Positions 62,529 through 64,000 of a stretch of DNA of 64,000 nt are shown piece by piece (within the stretch, counting starts at the first letter, position 1; each line of letters opens with the position of its first letter). A program made the position numbers and the translations under genes. Location: NCBI GenBank assembly GCA_023055505.1, contig JALIRH010000002.1, positions 21,948,437-22,012,436 on the forward strand, given 5' to 3'. The notes beneath the pieces are model-generated. The model made no database searches, had not been told where the DNA came from, and saw only the letters and a program-made list of their open reading frames with translations. Source of the DNA: Callipepla californica brunnescens (lineage: Eukaryota > Chordata > Aves > Galliformes > Odontophoridae).

Positions 62529-64000
62529 AACAAGTAAATGCCTAGTTCTAGACCAGAGTAGGCCAGTAAGGGCTTTCTGGATAAATCAGAAGCCAAATAC
62601 TTTTCCCCTGGGGAAGAAGAATCATTTTCTGCCTTGCACACGTGTGTTCTTTGCACTAAACAAGTGGTTTGCATTTGCTATGTTTTGTAGAATACCATCA
62701 TGGGAGAGCTGCAACTTTCCAATATAGTTCTGACTTGAAAATAAAGAAGGGAGGAAAAAACTCTAGACTCTCATTTCCAGAAAATAATTGAACAGTTGTA
62801 TACATTCCTCAGTCACAACCTAAAATACTTATTTCTAATTATTAAATCATTAATAATTAAAAGACTTTAAAATGTTTTAATAATTAAAATACTTCAAAAT
62901 ATTTTAATTAAATCCCGGATTCTGAATTCTACTGAGTTCATTAAAATAAACGTGACAAGTTGGGATGAAAAAGGCATCTTAAGCAGCAGTTCACTCCACT
63001 GATGGTGTAGTGCCCACACACTCCATCCTGAGTATTGGTGAGACCCTATTTCACAGCCATTGGGAAGCTGCAGCACTGGGCCCATCACAGGCCAGGTTCT
63101 CCTTCCCCCATTCCTCCTCAAGTTAGTTATCAGAATATCTGTACAAATTCAGGTTTTAGCTTTAGGGTGAGGCAGATTTCAGAAACCCAATGATTACTAA
63201 ACACCCTGTAGAAATTCTCAACAAAGCTAGGTTTTTTTAGATGTTGTTTTCCCATAAACCTCAACTCAAATAATTTTCCTTTTGTTATTACTTATTTATA
63301 GTGTTTTCCCCTTCTCCTGATCCTAATCTATCTCATGGTGCTGATATTATCTTGGTTTAAGCAGGTGTTACGATTTGTTCCAGAGGTGACTGCATTTCAG
63401 TAACTGGGTACATCATTTGTCAAATTATTTGTGAAGAAGAAGAGTAAATGTGAATTACTCTGCAATTATTATTATCATCATCGTCACCATCTAATACTAG
63501 GAGCAGGTAATAAGGATTTATTTACCCACATTTGGAATAGAAGCCTGTAGAAGGATACAGGAAATGTGTTTGTCTACCTAATGCTTAATGTGAATGGACA
63601 CATAGTTCATTATCAGCATCCTATTTTTTTATCTTGGCTCAGCTAGCACTAAATGTAATGAAAACAGTTTGGAGGTATTTGTCTGAATTCAATAAACAAA
63701 TGGTTTTAAACACTTCTGAATATGAATTTCACGTTATGGCTTCATTTTCCTGGCAGGCTTTTTTATTCGGTTTTTGGACATTCTTATGCTGTGTGAAGCA
63801 CTCAGAGAAATGGTTTACAAGTGCACCACACGTGTTGCTCATCGTGACAAGACTCATAGCATTAAATAAAATGCTGCAGCATGCTCTACATGGAAATCTG
63901 CTGCCTGTTTATCTAAATGTGGTATGTACCATTTATTCCTAATAAAATCCAGAGCAGTCTTTATCAACGTAACCTGTTCCCCAACGACAGGGGGAAATAT
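62529..64000. other. Intergenic sequence to the right edge
   Basis: AT-rich. It holds the tandem repeat at 62854-62907 and a short TTATTATTATCATCATCGTC run near 63466-63485. A 102-codon + frame at 63634-63942 has no recognisable domain and no neighbouring splice or coding signals that would support it. Confidence 0.5.
62854..62907. repeat. 27-bp imperfect tandem duplication, AT-rich
   Basis: Two adjacent 27-base units beginning TAATTAAAA and ending TTTTAA, differing at three positions (unit positions 10, 15 and 21). Almost pure A+T. Confidence 0.9.

Noticed and set aside
63634..63942. 102-codon + strand frame near the right edge
   Set aside because: No recognisable domain, no supporting start context or neighbouring exons; length is not remarkable among the window's chance frames.
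1..64000. Bacterial-type systems (operons, CRISPR, phage, toxin-antitoxin)
   Set aside because: No regularly spaced repeats, dense coding or bacterial gene order; the window is plainly vertebrate with spliced exons and CR1 LINEs.

Overview
The window looks like a piece of bird nuclear genome: AT-rich, gene-poor, and studded with 5'-truncated CR1 LINEs. Most copies end in the CR1-type tail, seen either as ATTCTATGATT-like repeats (plus copies) or as their complement, 'atcatagaatcatagaatgg' (minus copies). An ERVL-type avian LTR relic and a solo LTR support the same placement. I see no bacterial-style operon, CRISPR array, phage, rRNA or tRNA. I cannot name the species from sequence alone.

One protein-coding gene is supported, on the + strand: TRIQK (triple QxxK/R motif-containing protein). 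Its complete 86-codon reading frame lies in three exons: 5351-5411 (start codon and part of the N-terminus), 38835-38920 (basic middle segment) and 48911-49024 (transmembrane segment, acidic tail and stop). The exons join in frame across a 33.4 kb phase-1 intron and a 10.0 kb phase-0 intron, with GT/AG at all four junctions. A 3' UTR of about 2.85 kb probably ends after the AATAAA at 51854. The promoter and any upstream non-coding exons are either left of the window or not recognisable in the first 5.3 kb.

Layout: 1-5330 is upstream or 5'-UTR-intron sequence with one CR1. 5412-38834 is intron A, with CR1 copies in both orientations, an ERVL-type LTR relic at about 8.7-9.1 kb, a double hairpin at 24.3 kb and a composite CR1 block at 26.6-28.3 kb. 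38921-48910 is intron B, with a purine-rich tract, one very old CR1-like relic and one ordinary CR1. 51.9-64.0 kb is intergenic: CR1s at 54.1, 54.7, 59.8, 60.5, 60.6-62.4 and 62.4 kb. The long copy at 60.6-62.4 kb is interrupted by a 333-bp solo LTR with a 5-bp target-site duplication.

No new multi-gene system is visible. The most noteworthy items are the cleanly bounded solo LTR inside a CR1, the back-to-back perfect inverted repeats at 24321-24365, a composite CR1 lacking its own 3' end, and two stretches with ORFs I could not explain. Almost all short ORFs here are chance frames or CR1 remnants.
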